The notes beneath the pieces are model-generated. The model searched no databases. It saw nothing but the letters and a program-made list of their open reading frames with translations, and had not been told where the DNA came from. A program made the translations under genes and the position numbers. From Prochlorococcus sp. AG-355-A09 (GTDB lineage Bacteria; Cyanobacteriota; Cyanobacteriia; PCC-6307; Cyanobiaceae), in the NCBI GenBank assembly GCA_003280995.1, contig QCDG01000003.1:86751-150750 (forward strand): a stretch of 64,000 nucleotides of DNA. The letters are read 5' to 3'. Shown one piece after another: positions 25,488-35,776 of the stretch. Position 1 is the stretch's first letter; each line of letters starts with the position of its first letter.

Positions 25488-25634
25488 TTACCATTTTTTG
25501 AAAACAGCTTCAAGGATTCTCTTTATTGAAATTGTTAATACTCTCAAAAATACAAAAAACAGACCTATCCAACCTAATATGACAGCTATTGATAATAAGC
25601 TTGAACCTAAATCACGTTGTAGTAAATCATGCAT
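25488..25634 (-). CDS. Small single-helix membrane protein (48 aa)
   Basis: ATG at 25634 to TAA at 25488. MHDLLQRDLGSSLLSIAVIL leads into a strong helix (GWIGLFFVFLRVLTI), then a basic tail (KRILEAVFKKW). This is a typical one-helix protein of picocyanobacteria. The function is unknown. Confidence 0.6.
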   Translation of the reverse strand: MHDLLQRDLGSSLLSIAVILGWIGLFFVFLRVLTISIKRILEAVFKKW

Positions 25635-25794
25635 TTAATTTCTCTAATTATATAGATCTAACTTTACTTTATATAATTACTTATCCAAGATGAAAATGTT
25701 CAAAATTCAGATTGTTTTTAATTTTTTTTATTGGCTTATTTATTAGATATGATTTTTGAGTTAAAATTTAGTTAGAAAAGTAAATTTATTATTT

Positions 25795-25896
25795 TTGGAC
25801 CTATCTTTGAACTCATATATTGGAATATTTTTTATCATTATTGGTCTATTAGTTAGAGTTGACTTGAAATTCTCTGTTCAAAAAGATCTCAAATAA
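25795..25896 (+). CDS. Possible micro-ORF with one helix (33 aa)
   Basis: TTG at 25795 to TAA at 25896. It contains LNSYIGIFFIIIGLLVRVDL and a polar end (KFSVQKDLK). The helix followed by a basic end looks like a real small membrane protein, but the TTG start is not backed by a strong ribosome-binding site. Confidence 0.4.
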   Translation: MDLSLNSYIGIFFIIIGLLVRVDLKFSVQKDLK

Positions 25897-25970
25897 TTTT
25901 TAATGAACTCTTTTTAGTTAATACGTTATAGTATTTATTTTTATAATTGCTGTAGCTATTGCAAATACTA

Positions 25971-25994
25971 AAAAAGCAGCTTTGAGGCTGCTTC
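25971..25994 (-). terminator. Rho-independent terminator after tRNA
   Basis: On the minus strand AGCAGC-CTCAAA-GCTGCT forms a 6-bp stem followed by T residues, just downstream of the initiator tRNA 3' end. Confidence 0.85.
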
Positions 25995-25998
25995 TATA

Positions 25999-26075
<77 letters not shown>

Positions 26076-26119
26076 TCATATACATAGCATACATCTGAAA
26101 GGGTTATTTTTCGTGTTTT

Positions 26120-27085
26120 TTAAGATTCTTGGAATTTTACTTTACCTTTAACTTCAAGTCGTACTCCTTCAGGAAAATTAAACACTTTTTCTTCTATGTC
26201 TTGAATTCTTAATTCAGAAATCCACTCTAACTGTTTGAGTAAGTGGAGACTAACAGCATGTTTTGCTCTTTTTGACCCGTCTTCTACTTTTAAAGCTAAA
26301 CCTATCCCTTCATTTACTTTACAAAGACACTGTATTCCCTCGGCTCCACCTTTACTTAAAACGTTCCCATGAGAAGCTTTAATTATTTCTGTATCAAATT
26401 TATTGTTATCACTTATCATTATTGGGTTTATTGCCATAGCTCGACTGATTTGTTCTAATTCAGCATTTTCGGAACTGCTCAAAATTGAATATAACTTAGA
26501 TATTTCTAATAGTTTTAAATAAAGAGTGGGTGCACCACAATCATCACGTTCAGCGTTTATTTCAGATGACGGGATTTCAAGTAATTCAGAAATAATTCTG
26601 AATATTTCTATTTGAAGAGGATGATCCCCTTTTAAGTAACTATCTAATGGCCAATTCATTTTTTTGCATGTAGCTAAAAAAGCAGCATGTTTTCCCGAAC
26701 AATTATGTTCTAATGGACTTGTCTTTGATTTTGGACATTTAAGATTATTAATGTCAATGTCATATTCCCATAAAATTTTGAATGCTTCCCTTGAATGAAG
26801 TTTTGATCCACTATGTGACCCGCATGCTATAGCAATTGATTTTGATTCATTATTAATTTTTGATGCAGCTCCACTACTAACGAAAGGCATTGCTTGAAAA
26901 GGTTTTAGTGCTGACCTTATGAAACTTTTATATTCTGGATTTCCTGCGCACATTAAAACCCTCCCTTTTTTATCAGTAATAACAGCATGAATCTTGTGGA
27001 TCGACTCAATATTTGATCCTCTCATTAGGGTTGCTTGTAAGGGAGGATTGTTTGAAGTGTAGAGGTTTTTGAAATTAGAAGTCAT
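26120..27085 (-). CDS. L-asparaginase II family protein
   Basis: 321 residues of the PF06089-type asparaginase family. Blocks are MRGSNIESIHKIHAVITDKK, FIRSALKPFQAMPFVSSG, CGSHSGSKLHSREAF, LEHNCSGKHAAFLATC and ERDDCGAPTLYL. These conserved Ser, Lys and Asp-rich motifs resemble the beta-lactamase-like fold of the family. It hydrolyses asparagine (or a related amide), releasing ammonia. It ends 1 bp from the next gene upstream on the same strand, so both are likely one transcript. Confidence 0.88.
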   Translation of the reverse strand: MTSNFKNLYTSNNPPLQATLMRGSNIESIHKIHAVITDKKGRVLMCAGNPEYKSFIRSALKPFQAMPFVSSGAASKINNESKSIAIACGSHSGSKLHSREAFKILWEYDIDINNLKCPKSKTSPLEHNCSGKHAAFLATCKKMNWPLDSYLKGDHPLQIEIFRIISELLEIPSSEINAERDDCGAPTLYLKLLEISKLYSILSSSENAELEQISRAMAINPIMISDNNKFDTEIIKASHGNVLSKGGAEGIQCLCKVNEGIGLALKVEDGSKRAKHAVSLHLLKQLEWISELRIQDIEEKVFNFPEGVRLEVKGKVKFQES

Positions 27086-27580
27086 TTAGAAATTGTTATT
27101 TTGAAAAATCAAAATACCAGACAAAGCTAAGACTGAAATAATAGAAAACATTTGAATTAAATTTTTTAAAATAGGTTTTACCTCGATTGAGGCAATAAGT
27201 GATTCTTTTTCTTTCAAAACTAATGGCTTTTCCCATACTTGACCGTCATACCAACCGGACTCCTCGTATTCGACTTTTTCAGATATTAATCTATTAAATA
27301 CATGATTCCAACCTAGATACAACCTTATTGAAATTAAAAGAGGTATTGATAAGCTGCTAAAAAAACTTAATAGAATATATTTTAAAAGGGAAGTTTTGAA
27401 ATATACACTACCTGAAGAAATAGCAAGAAATAGAACAAAAGCTCCTACCCAGAACTTTATTAATATAAGAATTAGTGACTTTTTTGTTTTTGGCCAAGAA
27501 AAAATTTTAGATTTTGATAATTCTATGAATTCATTCGTGGGTTGTTGCTCTCTAGGGACAGGACATTTAGATTGATTCAT
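27086..27580 (-). CDS. DUF1230/Ycf36-CGLD27-like membrane protein
   Basis: 164 residues. CPVPREQQPTNEF at the N-terminus and SGWYDGQVWEKPLVL are the fixed blocks of the Ycf36/DUF1230 family of cyanobacteria and plastids. Two hydrophobic segments lie in between and one at the C-terminus. Plant homologue CGLD27 is linked to photosynthesis under stress (established family knowledge), but the molecular role is not known. Confidence 0.85.
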   Translation of the reverse strand: MNQSKCPVPREQQPTNEFIELSKSKIFSWPKTKKSLILILIKFWVGAFVLFLAISSGSVYFKTSLLKYILLSFFSSLSIPLLISIRLYLGWNHVFNRLISEKVEYEESGWYDGQVWEKPLVLKEKESLIASIEVKPILKNLIQMFSIISVLALSGILIFQNNNF

Positions 27581-27589
27581 AAAATAAAA

Positions 27590-27940
27590 TTACGGAAATA
27601 AAAGATTATCTCCATTACTCCAGAATGATTCGAGGTCATAATATTTTCTTATTTCTGGTTGAAAAATATTTACTATCAAATCACCATAATCGAGTAAAGC
27701 CCATTTCGCTTCGTTAATTCCTTCTTTCCGTATGGGTTCAATTTTTGCCTTTTCTCTAAGCTCTCCTTCTACAGAATTTGTTATAGATCTAACCTGTACA
27801 TCAGATAATCCTTCTGCAATTAAAATCCATTCACTTATAAATGATACTTTGTCAATTTTTATAAGTTTTATATCTCTTGCCTTTTTTTCATCACATGCTT
27901 TGGCTGCTATTAAAACCAAACTTTTATTGTCCATAAACAT
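27590..27940 (-). CDS. rsfS: Ribosomal silencing factor RsfS
   Basis: About 116 residues from ATG at 27940 (or 27934); the frame opens further upstream inside the previous gene. The blocks ARDIKLIKIDKVSFISEWIL, EGLSDVQVRSITNSVE and KWALLDYGDLIVNIF are the RsfS (Iojap) signatures. RsfS binds ribosomal protein L14 and blocks subunit joining when nutrients fall. The gene overlaps the DUF3318 gene upstream by up to 17 bp. Confidence 0.92.
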   Translation of the reverse strand: MFMDNKSLVLIAAKACDEKKARDIKLIKIDKVSFISEWILIAEGLSDVQVRSITNSVEGELREKAKIEPIRKEGINEAKWALLDYGDLIVNIFQPEIRKYYDLESFWSNGDNLLFP

Positions 27941-28562
27941 TTTCACTTGAAACTGATTTTTCTGAGCCTTCTTGCTGAGATAATTCCGATCTTGCTTTTT
28001 CTGCACTTTTTCTTAAGGCATCTAATCTATCTTCAAAGAAACTTCTTTTTTTCTTTTTTCGTGTCTTCTCTATTAACTCCTTTAATGCTCCTCCAAGACT
28101 TTTATATGCATTTGGAATGCTGTATCCAAATCTACAAGCAAGATCAATAGCTCTTTCATCTGCATAAATAGCATCTTGAAGCTTTTTTTCAGAATTATTT
28201 TTTAAATATAATCTATATCCTGCAAAACTTGATAAACCAAGAGCAAGTAAAAGAAGTAACCCATCTTGTACCCACAACTCTCCTATTGCCCCTCCAAGTC
28301 CTATAGCAAGAGCTGCCATTTCCCATCCATCTCTTGGTATTGTGTCATTTTGGATTTTCCCAACCTCGTGCCAAAATAATAAATTTCTATGGTCAATAGC
28401 AAAGTTATCCCATTCATCTAAATCTATTTGAATTTCTACTTCGTCACGACCGATTTCCTCAAGTGTTATTAAAGGTGGATCTATAGCCGCAGCAGCTTCT
28501 ACAAATACCCAACTTTCATTCTCTGGAGGCAACAAACTTTTAAGTCGCTGAAGTTCGCTCAT
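27924..28562 (-). CDS. DUF3318-type cyanobacterial membrane protein
   Basis: 212 residues. The N-terminal block MSELQRLKSLLPPENESWVF, then the conserved acidic stretch LEEIGRDEVEIQIDLDEWDN and LLFWHEVGKIQNDTIPRDGW, define this cyanobacterial family. Two hydrophobic segments (MAALAIGLGGAIGELWV and LLLLLALGLSSFAGY) are followed by a helical basic end. A HEVGKIQ His-Glu pair is present, but metal binding is unproven. The 3' end overlaps rsfS. Confidence 0.85.
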   Translation of the reverse strand: MSELQRLKSLLPPENESWVFVEAAAAIDPPLITLEEIGRDEVEIQIDLDEWDNFAIDHRNLLFWHEVGKIQNDTIPRDGWEMAALAIGLGGAIGELWVQDGLLLLLALGLSSFAGYRLYLKNNSEKKLQDAIYADERAIDLACRFGYSIPNAYKSLGGALKELIEKTRKKKKRSFFEDRLDALRKSAEKARSELSQQEGSEKSVSSENVYGQ

Positions 28563-28669
28563 AAAAAATTAATTTCTTTCAATACTATAGAAACAAATGT
28601 TGCTTTTCAAGTAACTTGATTAACATCTGATCATTTATAAGTACCATGAGATAAATGAAAGTTTAAATT

Positions 28670-31600
28670 ATGCCTCAAAGAGGTGATCTTAAAAAAATTC
28701 TCATTCTAGGTTCTGGACCGATTGTTATAGGTCAAGCATGCGAATTTGATTATTCTGGTACTCAAGCTTGCAAAGCATTAAGAAATGCTGGTTATGAAAT
28801 TGTCTTGATAAATTCAAATCCAGCATCAATAATGACTGATCCTGATATCGCAAGCAAAACATATATTGAACCATTGACTCCTGAAATAGTTTCTCAGATT
28901 ATTCTAAGAGAGAAACCTGATGCGATTCTTCCCACTATGGGAGGTCAAACCGCTTTGAATCTTGCGGTTAAATTATCAGAGTCAGATTTTTTAAAACAAA
29001 ATAATATTGAATTAATTGGAGCTGATTTAAGAGCTATTAATAAAGCTGAAGATAGGAAATTATTTAAAGAATCGATGGAGAAAATAAATGTAAATGTTTG
29101 TCCATCTGGCATTGCATCTAACCTAGATGAAGCTATGGAGGTATCAAAAAAAATTAGTTCCTACCCTCTTATAATAAGGCCTGCGTTTACTTTAGGTGGA
29201 GTAGGGGGTGGAATTGCTTTTAACCTTGAAGAATTTGTAGAGTTGTGTAAATCAGGTTTAGAGGAAAGTCCAAGTAATCAAATATTGATTGAAAAATCAC
29301 TCATAGGATGGAAGGAGTTTGAACTAGAGGTAATGAGAGATACTGCTGACAATGTGGTAATAGTTTGCAGTATTGAAAATTTAGACCCAATGGGTGTCCA
29401 CACCGGAGATTCGATTACTGTAGCTCCTGCACAGACCTTAACAGATAAGGAGTATCAGAGGTTGCGGGATTTGTCATTGAAGATTATTAGAGAGGTGGGA
29501 GTTGAAACAGGAGGGAGTAATATTCAATTTGCAATAAATCCATCTAATGGAGAAGTAATTGTTATAGAAATGAATCCGCGTGTAAGTAGATCCTCTGCTT
29601 TAGCAAGCAAAGCAACAGGATTCCCCATAGCTAAGATTGCAGCTTTATTATCTGTTGGCTATACACTTGATGAGATTATTAATGACATTACAAAAAAAAC
29701 GCCTGCATGTTTTGAGCCATCAATTGATTATGTAGTTACTAAGATCCCAAGATTTGCTTTTGAAAAGTTTAAAGGGTCATCTAATACTTTAAGCACGGCG
29801 ATGAAATCTGTTGGTGAGTCAATGTCAATAGGTCGTTCTTTTGAAGAATCATTTCAGAAAGCACTAAGGTCATTAGAAGTAGGTGTTTTTGGATGGGAAT
29901 GTGATTCACAATATGAATTTAAAGATGAGAGTCAAATTAAAAATAGTTTAAGAAACCCTACATCTGAAAGAATTCTCCTAATCAAAAAAGCTATGCAACT
30001 TGGGAAGACTAATAATTATATACAAGAAGTTACAAATATAGATTTATGGTTTATAGAAAAATTACGTAATATCTTTAATTTTGAAAATGATTTTTTGAAA
30101 GATAAGGAACTTTATACTCTAGATAGGGATTTGATGTTACATGCTAAACAATTAGGCTTTTCAGATCAACAGATAGCAAAGTTAACTAATTCTGAGTTTT
30201 TTGAGGTAAGAAGATATAGAAAAAAACTTAATATAATCCCAATTTATAAAACTGTTGATACTTGTTCAGCAGAATTCTCATCCTCAACTCCCTATCATTA
30301 TTCCACTTACGAAGAATCTTTTATAAATAATAATTCTCAAATTTTTGATAGCGAGATTTCAGAAAATTGTAAATCAAAAAAAATTATGATTTTAGGAGGA
30401 GGTCCAAACAGAATTGGTCAGGGAATTGAATTTGATTACTGTTGTTGTCATGCATCATATCAAGCTTCTACAAATGGTTATAAAACAATAATGGTTAATA
30501 GTAATCCTGAAACTGTATCAACAGATTATGATACTAGCGATATTTTATATTTTGAGCCTGTAACTTTGGAGGATGTGCTTAACATAATAGAAGTTGAAAA
30601 TCCTTATGGTTTGATTGTTCAGTTTGGAGGTCAAACTCCACTGAAATTATCATTACCTTTATTTGAATGGCTTAAATCTAATGATGGGATCAGAACTGGA
30701 TCAAAAATTCTTGGGACTTCTCCAATATCTATTGATTTAGCAGAGGATAGAGAAGAATTTACCAAAATCCTTGAAGAATTAAGTATTAGACAACCTTTAA
30801 ACGGTATTGCACGTAATCAAAATGAAGCAGAAATAGTAGCAAAAAATATAGGATTCCCCTTGGTTGTAAGACCTTCTTATGTTTTAGGTGGAAGGGCAAT
30901 GGAAATTGTTAATGATGAGAATGAATTATCGAGATACATTTCGGAAGCAGTTAAAGTATCACCTGATCATCCAATTCTTCTTGATCAATATTTGAATAAT
31001 GCAATTGAGATAGATGTTGATGCATTATGCGATTCAGAGGGTTCGGTTGTAATTGCTGGCCTAATGGAACATGTGGAACCAGCAGGAATTCATTCTGGAG
31101 ATTCAGCTTGTTGCTTACCATCCATTTCTCTTTCAACATCCACAATAGAAAATGTAAGGAACTGGACTAAATTAATTGCACAAAAATTAAATGTTGTTGG
31201 TTTAATTAATTTGCAATTTGCAGTAACAAATACAAATAATAAAGAAAATAAATTATTTATTCTCGAAGCAAACCCACGAGCATCCAGAACAGTTCCATTT
31301 GTTTCAAAAGCCATAGGTAAACCAGTTGCAAAATTAGCTACTCAGTTAATGCAAGGTTTTACATTAGAAGATCTTAATTTCACAGAAGAATTTTCTCCAA
31401 AATATCAGGCAGTAAAAGAGGCCGTTTTACCTTTTAAAAGATTTCCTGGGTCTGATACATTACTTGGCCCTGAAATGAGATCTACCGGAGAAGTAATGGG
31501 TTTAGCTAAAGATTTTGGAATTGCTTATGCCAAGTCGGAATTGGCAGCAGGTAATGGTGTCCCTTCAGAAGGAGTTGCTTTTTTATCTACAAATGATTTA

Positions 31601-31966
31601 GATAAAAAAAATCTTGAAGAAGTTGCTAGAGAACTTTTGAATTTAGGATTTAAATTAATCGCAACTAAAGGAACAGCTCTATATTTGGTTAATTTAGGAA
31701 TTCATGTTGAAGAAGTGCTAAAAGTTCATGAAGGAAGACCAAATATTGAGGACCTAATTCGTTCGGGACTTGTTCAATTAATAATTAATACTCCAATTGG
31801 CTCACAGGCTCTTCATGATGATGCTTATCTAAGACGTGCAGCTTTAGAATATAATATTCCAACTTTTACAACTATTCCTGGAGCAAAGGCAGCCATTAAG
31901 GCGATTAAAGCTTTGCAATGCAATAAAATTAACACTTACTCTCTACAGGAAATTCATAATTTCTAA
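28670..31966 (+). CDS. carB: Carbamoyl-phosphate synthase, large subunit
   Basis: 1098 residues, the full CarB length. Two ATP-grasp halves are visible: N-terminal [20 protein letters not shown] with [15 protein letters not shown], and C-terminal [20 protein letters not shown] with [14 protein letters not shown]. An oligomerisation region separates them, and the C-terminal MGS-like regulatory domain has [19 protein letters not shown]. It makes carbamoyl phosphate for pyrimidine and arginine synthesis with the CarA glutaminase, not in this window. Confidence 0.98.
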   Translation: MPQRGDLKKILILGSGPIVIGQACEFDYSGTQACKALRNAGYEIVLINSNPASIMTDPDIASKTYIEPLTPEIVSQIILREKPDAILPTMGGQTALNLAVKLSESDFLKQNNIELIGADLRAINKAEDRKLFKESMEKINVNVCPSGIASNLDEAMEVSKKISSYPLIIRPAFTLGGVGGGIAFNLEEFVELCKSGLEESPSNQILIEKSLIGWKEFELEVMRDTADNVVIVCSIENLDPMGVHTGDSITVAPAQTLTDKEYQRLRDLSLKIIREVGVETGGSNIQFAINPSNGEVIVIEMNPRVSRSSALASKATGFPIAKIAALLSVGYTLDEIINDITKKTPACFEPSIDYVVTKIPRFAFEKFKGSSNTLSTAMKSVGESMSIGRSFEESFQKALRSLEVGVFGWECDSQYEFKDESQIKNSLRNPTSERILLIKKAMQLGKTNNYIQEVTNIDLWFIEKLRNIFNFENDFLKDKELYTLDRDLMLHAKQLGFSDQQIAKLTNSEFFEVRRYRKKLNIIPIYKTVDTCSAEFSSSTPYHYSTYEESFINNNSQIFDSEISENCKSKKIMILGGGPNRIGQGIEFDYCCCHASYQASTNGYKTIMVNSNPETVSTDYDTSDILYFEPVTLEDVLNIIEVENPYGLIVQFGGQTPLKLSLPLFEWLKSNDGIRTGSKILGTSPISIDLAEDREEFTKILEELSIRQPLNGIARNQNEAEIVAKNIGFPLVVRPSYVLGGRAMEIVNDENELSRYISEAVKVSPDHPILLDQYLNNAIEIDVDALCDSEGSVVIAGLMEHVEPAGIHSGDSACCLPSISLSTSTIENVRNWTKLIAQKLNVVGLINLQFAVTNTNNKENKLFILEANPRASRTVPFVSKAIGKPVAKLATQLMQGFTLEDLNFTEEFSPKYQAVKEAVLPFKRFPGSDTLLGPEMRSTGEVMGLAKDFGIAYAKSELAAGNGVPSEGVAFLSTNDLDKKNLEEVARELLNLGFKLIATKGTALYLVNLGIHVEEVLKVHEGRPNIEDLIRSGLVQLIINTPIGSQALHDDAYLRRAALEYNIPTFTTIPGAKAAIKAIKALQCNKINTYSLQEIHNF

Positions 31967-31970
31967 AATT

Positions 31971-32189
31971 TTATTCTAAGCTATTAAGTCTTTCCCTTAA
32001 TTGATTAACTAAAAAGTTTCGACTAATTGAGAGTAATTTAAGAGTATCTTGATGCATCTTAAGTTGTGTCTCCGCTATTTGTAGCACTTTTATAGATTCT
32101 TTTATTTCATTAGAAAGTTCATTTATTAAATATTTTTTGCCTTCAAAAGTTAAAACTGGATTTGCAGAGTCATTTGTGTTTTCGCTCAT
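31971..32189 (-). CDS. DUF6447-like small protein
   Basis: 72 residues from ATG. The opening NDSANPVLTFEGKKYLINEL, then SNEIKESIKVLQIAETQLK, matches a small helical family seen across marine cyanobacteria. No membrane segment. It is convergent with carB. Family assignment is by resemblance only and the function is unknown. Confidence 0.55.
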   Translation of the reverse strand: MSENTNDSANPVLTFEGKKYLINELSNEIKESIKVLQIAETQLKMHQDTLKLLSISRNFLVNQLRERLNSLE

Positions 32190-32219
32190 AGATTTACTTT
32201 TTTATTAAATAAAATAGAA

Positions 32220-33926
32220 CTATAATTTTTTTATTAATTGTTTTTCACATAATTCTTTATATATTCCAGGTTTATTTATTAAATCTATATGTTTGCCTAC
32301 CTCAATAATTTCACCTTTGTCGAAAACAACTATTTTATTGGCCTCTTGAGTAGTGGCTAATCTATGAGCAATTACAATAACTGTTCTATCTTTCATAGCT
32401 CTATTAAGCCCTTTTTGTACTTCAGATTCTGATTCTGCATCTAACGCACTTGTGGCCTCATCTAAAAGAAGAATTGATGGGTTCCCAAGTATTGCTCTTG
32501 CAATTGCTATCCTCTGGATCTGACCTCCTGAGAAATTTGATCCTCTTTCAGTTATCTCAGTTTCATATTTCTCGGGAAGCTTTTGAATAAAGTTGTGAGC
32601 ATTTGCTTTTCTTGCGGATTCTATAACTTCTTCTTTTGTGAAATTTCTGCCCATTTTTATTACATCAATAATTGTTCCTGAAAATAAAAAAGGCTGTTGT
32701 TGCACTAATGCAATGTTTTTTCTAATATCTTTTGTATTTAATATTTTGAGATTTTTATCATCTATAAAAATGTCTCCATTATTTGGAGTTATAAACTTTA
32801 ATATCAAAGCCAACATTGTACTTTTACCAGCTCCAGAAGCTCCAACAAATGCAGTGACTTCCCCTCTTTTAATTTCTAAATTGATATTTTTAAGTATTTT
32901 ATTATCTTTTTCGTAAGCGAAATTTACTTTCTTGAAACTTATTTTGCCTTCAAAATTGGATATACTTCGTAAATTTTCTTTATCATCTTCGACAGGTTCT
33001 TGATTTATATTTTTCAACCTTTTTATTGAGGCTTCTGCCTGTTTATAGTCATTAAAATTTGTACTTACATGGCTTATTGGATCAATAAGCATTAAAATTG
33101 CAGCAAAAAAACTACTAAATTCTTCGCTTGTTAGAAGGCCTAGATTGATTCTTGCGGCTCCAAAACCTAATATTGCTAATATTCCAAATGCTTCAACAAA
33201 ACCTACAACTGGATGTTGAAATGCAAGTAGTTTTAATGTTTTATATTTTGCATTTTTATTTATACTTAATCTTTTATAAAATCTTTTTATAATCCAATTT
33301 TCTGCAGCAAAAGCTCTTATAGTAGACATTCCATTTATAGATTCACCTATTAAACCGGCTAGATTACTTGTAGATTCTTGACTTTTTTCGGATGCTATTA
33401 AAACTCTTCTTCCAAAACTGTTAACTGAAAGAATAATCAATGGTGCTAAAACGAAAGTTGATACTGTTAGTGACCAGTCTAAATAAAACATATAAATTAT
33501 TACCGCTAACAACTGTAAAGTGCATGGAATAGTATCTTGAGCTGTTTTATAAATAACTTCGCTTACCCTATCTGCATCTTCTGTAAGTCTATATGTGATG
33601 TCCCCGGCTGAAATATTTTCAACAGAATTCATCTTTATTTTTTGAATTCTGCTAAATAAATTTCCTCTCATCACTTCACTAATTTCTAACGATGGTTTTG
33701 CTATGAATACATCCTGTCCAAATTGAGCGGTTTTCTGAACTAAAAATACGAATAAAGATTTAATTATTATGCTAGAAACTTTTGAGAGATCACCTGACCC
33801 AATTGCTGGGATTAAGTTTCCAGCTAAATAAGCTAATAAAGGCCAACAAGCTACGTAAATAAGCATGCATATAAACCCTTTGATAAACCTATTTGAATAT
33901 GGTCTGACTGGTGGTATTAGTCTCAA
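32220..33926 (-). CDS. ABC exporter, fused permease-ATPase (MsbA-like)
   Basis: 568 residues from a TTG start. The N-terminal six-helix permease is followed by the ATPase: Walker A AFVGASGAGKSTMLAL, signature NFSGGQIQRIAIARAIL, Walker B SILLLDEATSALDAESE and the H-loop VIAHRLATT. The half-transporter should act as a homodimer and export lipid-like or hydrophobic substrates; this cannot be specified. It stands alone. Confidence 0.93.
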   Translation of the reverse strand: MRLIPPVRPYSNRFIKGFICMLIYVACWPLLAYLAGNLIPAIGSGDLSKVSSIIIKSLFVFLVQKTAQFGQDVFIAKPSLEISEVMRGNLFSRIQKIKMNSVENISAGDITYRLTEDADRVSEVIYKTAQDTIPCTLQLLAVIIYMFYLDWSLTVSTFVLAPLIILSVNSFGRRVLIASEKSQESTSNLAGLIGESINGMSTIRAFAAENWIIKRFYKRLSINKNAKYKTLKLLAFQHPVVGFVEAFGILAILGFGAARINLGLLTSEEFSSFFAAILMLIDPISHVSTNFNDYKQAEASIKRLKNINQEPVEDDKENLRSISNFEGKISFKKVNFAYEKDNKILKNINLEIKRGEVTAFVGASGAGKSTMLALILKFITPNNGDIFIDDKNLKILNTKDIRKNIALVQQQPFLFSGTIIDVIKMGRNFTKEEVIESARKANAHNFIQKLPEKYETEITERGSNFSGGQIQRIAIARAILGNPSILLLDEATSALDAESESEVQKGLNRAMKDRTVIVIAHRLATTQEANKIVVFDKGEIIEVGKHIDLINKPGIYKELCEKQLIKKL

Positions 33927-33984
33927 GATATTATATATTTAATTGCTTATCCTACTTTATCAATATCTTTGGGTATAAAAAACA

Positions 33985-34161
33985 ATGAAATTGGATCAAT
34001 TCTTAAAATGGAAAAATTTGGTATCTTCTGGTGGCGAAGCCAAAATTTTTATTAAATCCGGTTCTGTTAAGGTTAATGGTTTAATTGAGACTAGGAGAGG
34101 AAGGAAATTAAACAAAGGAGATAAAGTAATATTTCTAAAAAATGAATTAATTTTTGAATAG
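33985..34161 (+). CDS. S4-domain RNA-binding protein (YbcJ-like)
   Basis: 58 residues, a single S4 domain: KLDQFLKWKNLVSSGGEAKI, GSVKVNGLIETRRGRKLNKG and DKVIF. This is the size and pattern of the stand-alone YbcJ/YaaA-type S4 proteins. It likely binds structured RNA, for example rRNA or tRNA. It lies 52 bp upstream of tpiA on the same strand. Confidence 0.85.
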   Translation: MKLDQFLKWKNLVSSGGEAKIFIKSGSVKVNGLIETRRGRKLNKGDKVIFLKNELIFE

Positions 34162-34213
34162 TTAGCTTATTCATCTCACTTTGTATTAGTATATTTTTCT
34201 TGGAGATAGTATT

Positions 34214-34939
34214 TTGAGAAAATCTGTAATTGCTGGTAATTGGAAAATGCACATGACTTGTGCTGAAGCTAAATCCTATTTAGAAGAGTTTATTCCTTTA
34301 ATTAAAAACATAAAAGACGATCGTAAAGTTGTTATTGCCCCACCTTTTACTGCTATTTCAACTTTTTCTGATCATTCTGATTTTGATTATTTAGATATTT
34401 CTAGTCAAAATATTCATTGGGAAGACCAAGGAGCATTTACTGCAGAAATATCTCCAAAAATGCTTCTTGAACATGGTGTCTCATATGCAATTGTTGGACA
34501 TAGTGAACCAAGGAAATACTTTAGTGAAAGTGATGAACAAATTAATAAAAGAGCAGTTTTTGCTCAATCTAGTGGACTTACTCCAATAGTTTGTGTAGGA
34601 GAAACATTAGAACAAAGAGAGAGAGGAGAAGCTGATAGAGTTATTACTAGACAGGTTGAACAAGGATTAGAAAATACAGATCCATCTAATTTAATTGTTG
34701 CCTATGAACCAATATGGGCTATTGGCACTGGTAAAACATGTGAGGCAGAAGATGCTAATAAGATATGTTCTTTGATTCGGAAATTAATAGGTTTTGATGA
34801 TGTAATTATTCAATATGGAGGGTCTGTTAAACCTAATAATATTGACGAAATTATGTCTATGAGTGATATAGATGGTGTGTTAGTTGGAGGGGCTTCATTA
34901 GATCCGAATAGTTTCGCGAGAATTGCAAATTATCAATAA
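34214..34939 (+). CDS. tpiA: Triose-phosphate isomerase
   Basis: 241 residues, starting at TTG (34214) with GGAG 8 bp upstream. The active-site blocks are AGNWKMHM (Lys), IVGHSEPR (His), [13 protein letters not shown] (Glu) and the phosphate loop GVLVGGASL. It interconverts dihydroxyacetone phosphate and glyceraldehyde 3-phosphate in the Calvin cycle and glycolysis. It overlaps the next gene, folP, by 17 bp, so translation is probably coupled. Confidence 0.97.
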   Translation: MRKSVIAGNWKMHMTCAEAKSYLEEFIPLIKNIKDDRKVVIAPPFTAISTFSDHSDFDYLDISSQNIHWEDQGAFTAEISPKMLLEHGVSYAIVGHSEPRKYFSESDEQINKRAVFAQSSGLTPIVCVGETLEQRERGEADRVITRQVEQGLENTDPSNLIVAYEPIWAIGTGKTCEAEDANKICSLIRKLIGFDDVIIQYGGSVKPNNIDEIMSMSDIDGVLVGGASLDPNSFARIANYQ

Positions 34940-35768
34940 AAAAAATCCATGGCCAAGAGGCTGGGGCCAAAAAACTTCAATTATGGGAGTTATTAATTTA
35001 ACTCCTGATTCTTTTAGTGATGGTGGGGAATTAAACTCTTCAAAAAAAGTTTTAGATCAAGTAAATCATTTCTTGAACAATGGTGTTGATGTTATTGATC
35101 TTGGTGCTCAAAGTACTAGACCTGGTGCGGAAGAAGTTGGATCTAGTATTGAAATAAAAAGATTGATCTCATACCTAAAATTAATAAAATCTGAATTTCC
35201 AGATGTTTTAATTTCTATTGATACTTTTAATTCCGAAGTAGCTTACGAAGCTCTTTTAAATGGTGCTAACTGGATAAATGATGTCACGGGAGGAAGAAGA
35301 GATATGAAAATTTTGGATGTTGTATCAAAATTCAACTGTCCATTCGTCATAACTCATAGTCGTGGTAATAGTCAAAATATGAATCAACTCTCTAATTACC
35401 AGAATGTATTGAGTGATGTTAAGTGCTCGCTTGATAATTTAATAAAAAATGCTTTAGAAAAAAATATATCTGAAAAAAATATAATAGTGGATCCAGGAAT
35501 TGGTTTTTCAAAGGATATCATTCATAATTTGGAAATCTTGAGAAACCTAGATGTATTTAAAAAATGGAATTTGCCAATTTTGATAGGTGCATCTAGGAAG
35601 AGATTTATAGGAGAAATTTTGAATGAGAAAAATCCCAAAGAAAGAGATATAGGAACACTTGCAATAAGTTGTCTTTGTTCTCAATTTAATATTGACATTG
35701 TGAGGGTTCACAACGTCAAACTAAATTATCAAATCTTGAAAGTAGCTGATAAGATATACAGAAAATAA
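34923..35768 (+). CDS. folP: Dihydropteroate synthase
   Basis: 281 residues, TTG start at 34923 inside the end of tpiA. The signature [19 protein letters not shown], then [15 protein letters not shown] and WINDVTGG, are characteristic of DHPS. The conserved C-terminal SRKRFIGE carries the phosphate-binding Arg/Lys. It joins p-aminobenzoate to dihydropterin pyrophosphate in folate synthesis. Confidence 0.96.
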   Translation: MQIINKKNPWPRGWGQKTSIMGVINLTPDSFSDGGELNSSKKVLDQVNHFLNNGVDVIDLGAQSTRPGAEEVGSSIEIKRLISYLKLIKSEFPDVLISIDTFNSEVAYEALLNGANWINDVTGGRRDMKILDVVSKFNCPFVITHSRGNSQNMNQLSNYQNVLSDVKCSLDNLIKNALEKNISEKNIIVDPGIGFSKDIIHNLEILRNLDVFKKWNLPILIGASRKRFIGEILNEKNPKERDIGTLAISCLCSQFNIDIVRVHNVKLNYQILKVADKIYRK

Positions 35769-35776
35769 TAAATTTA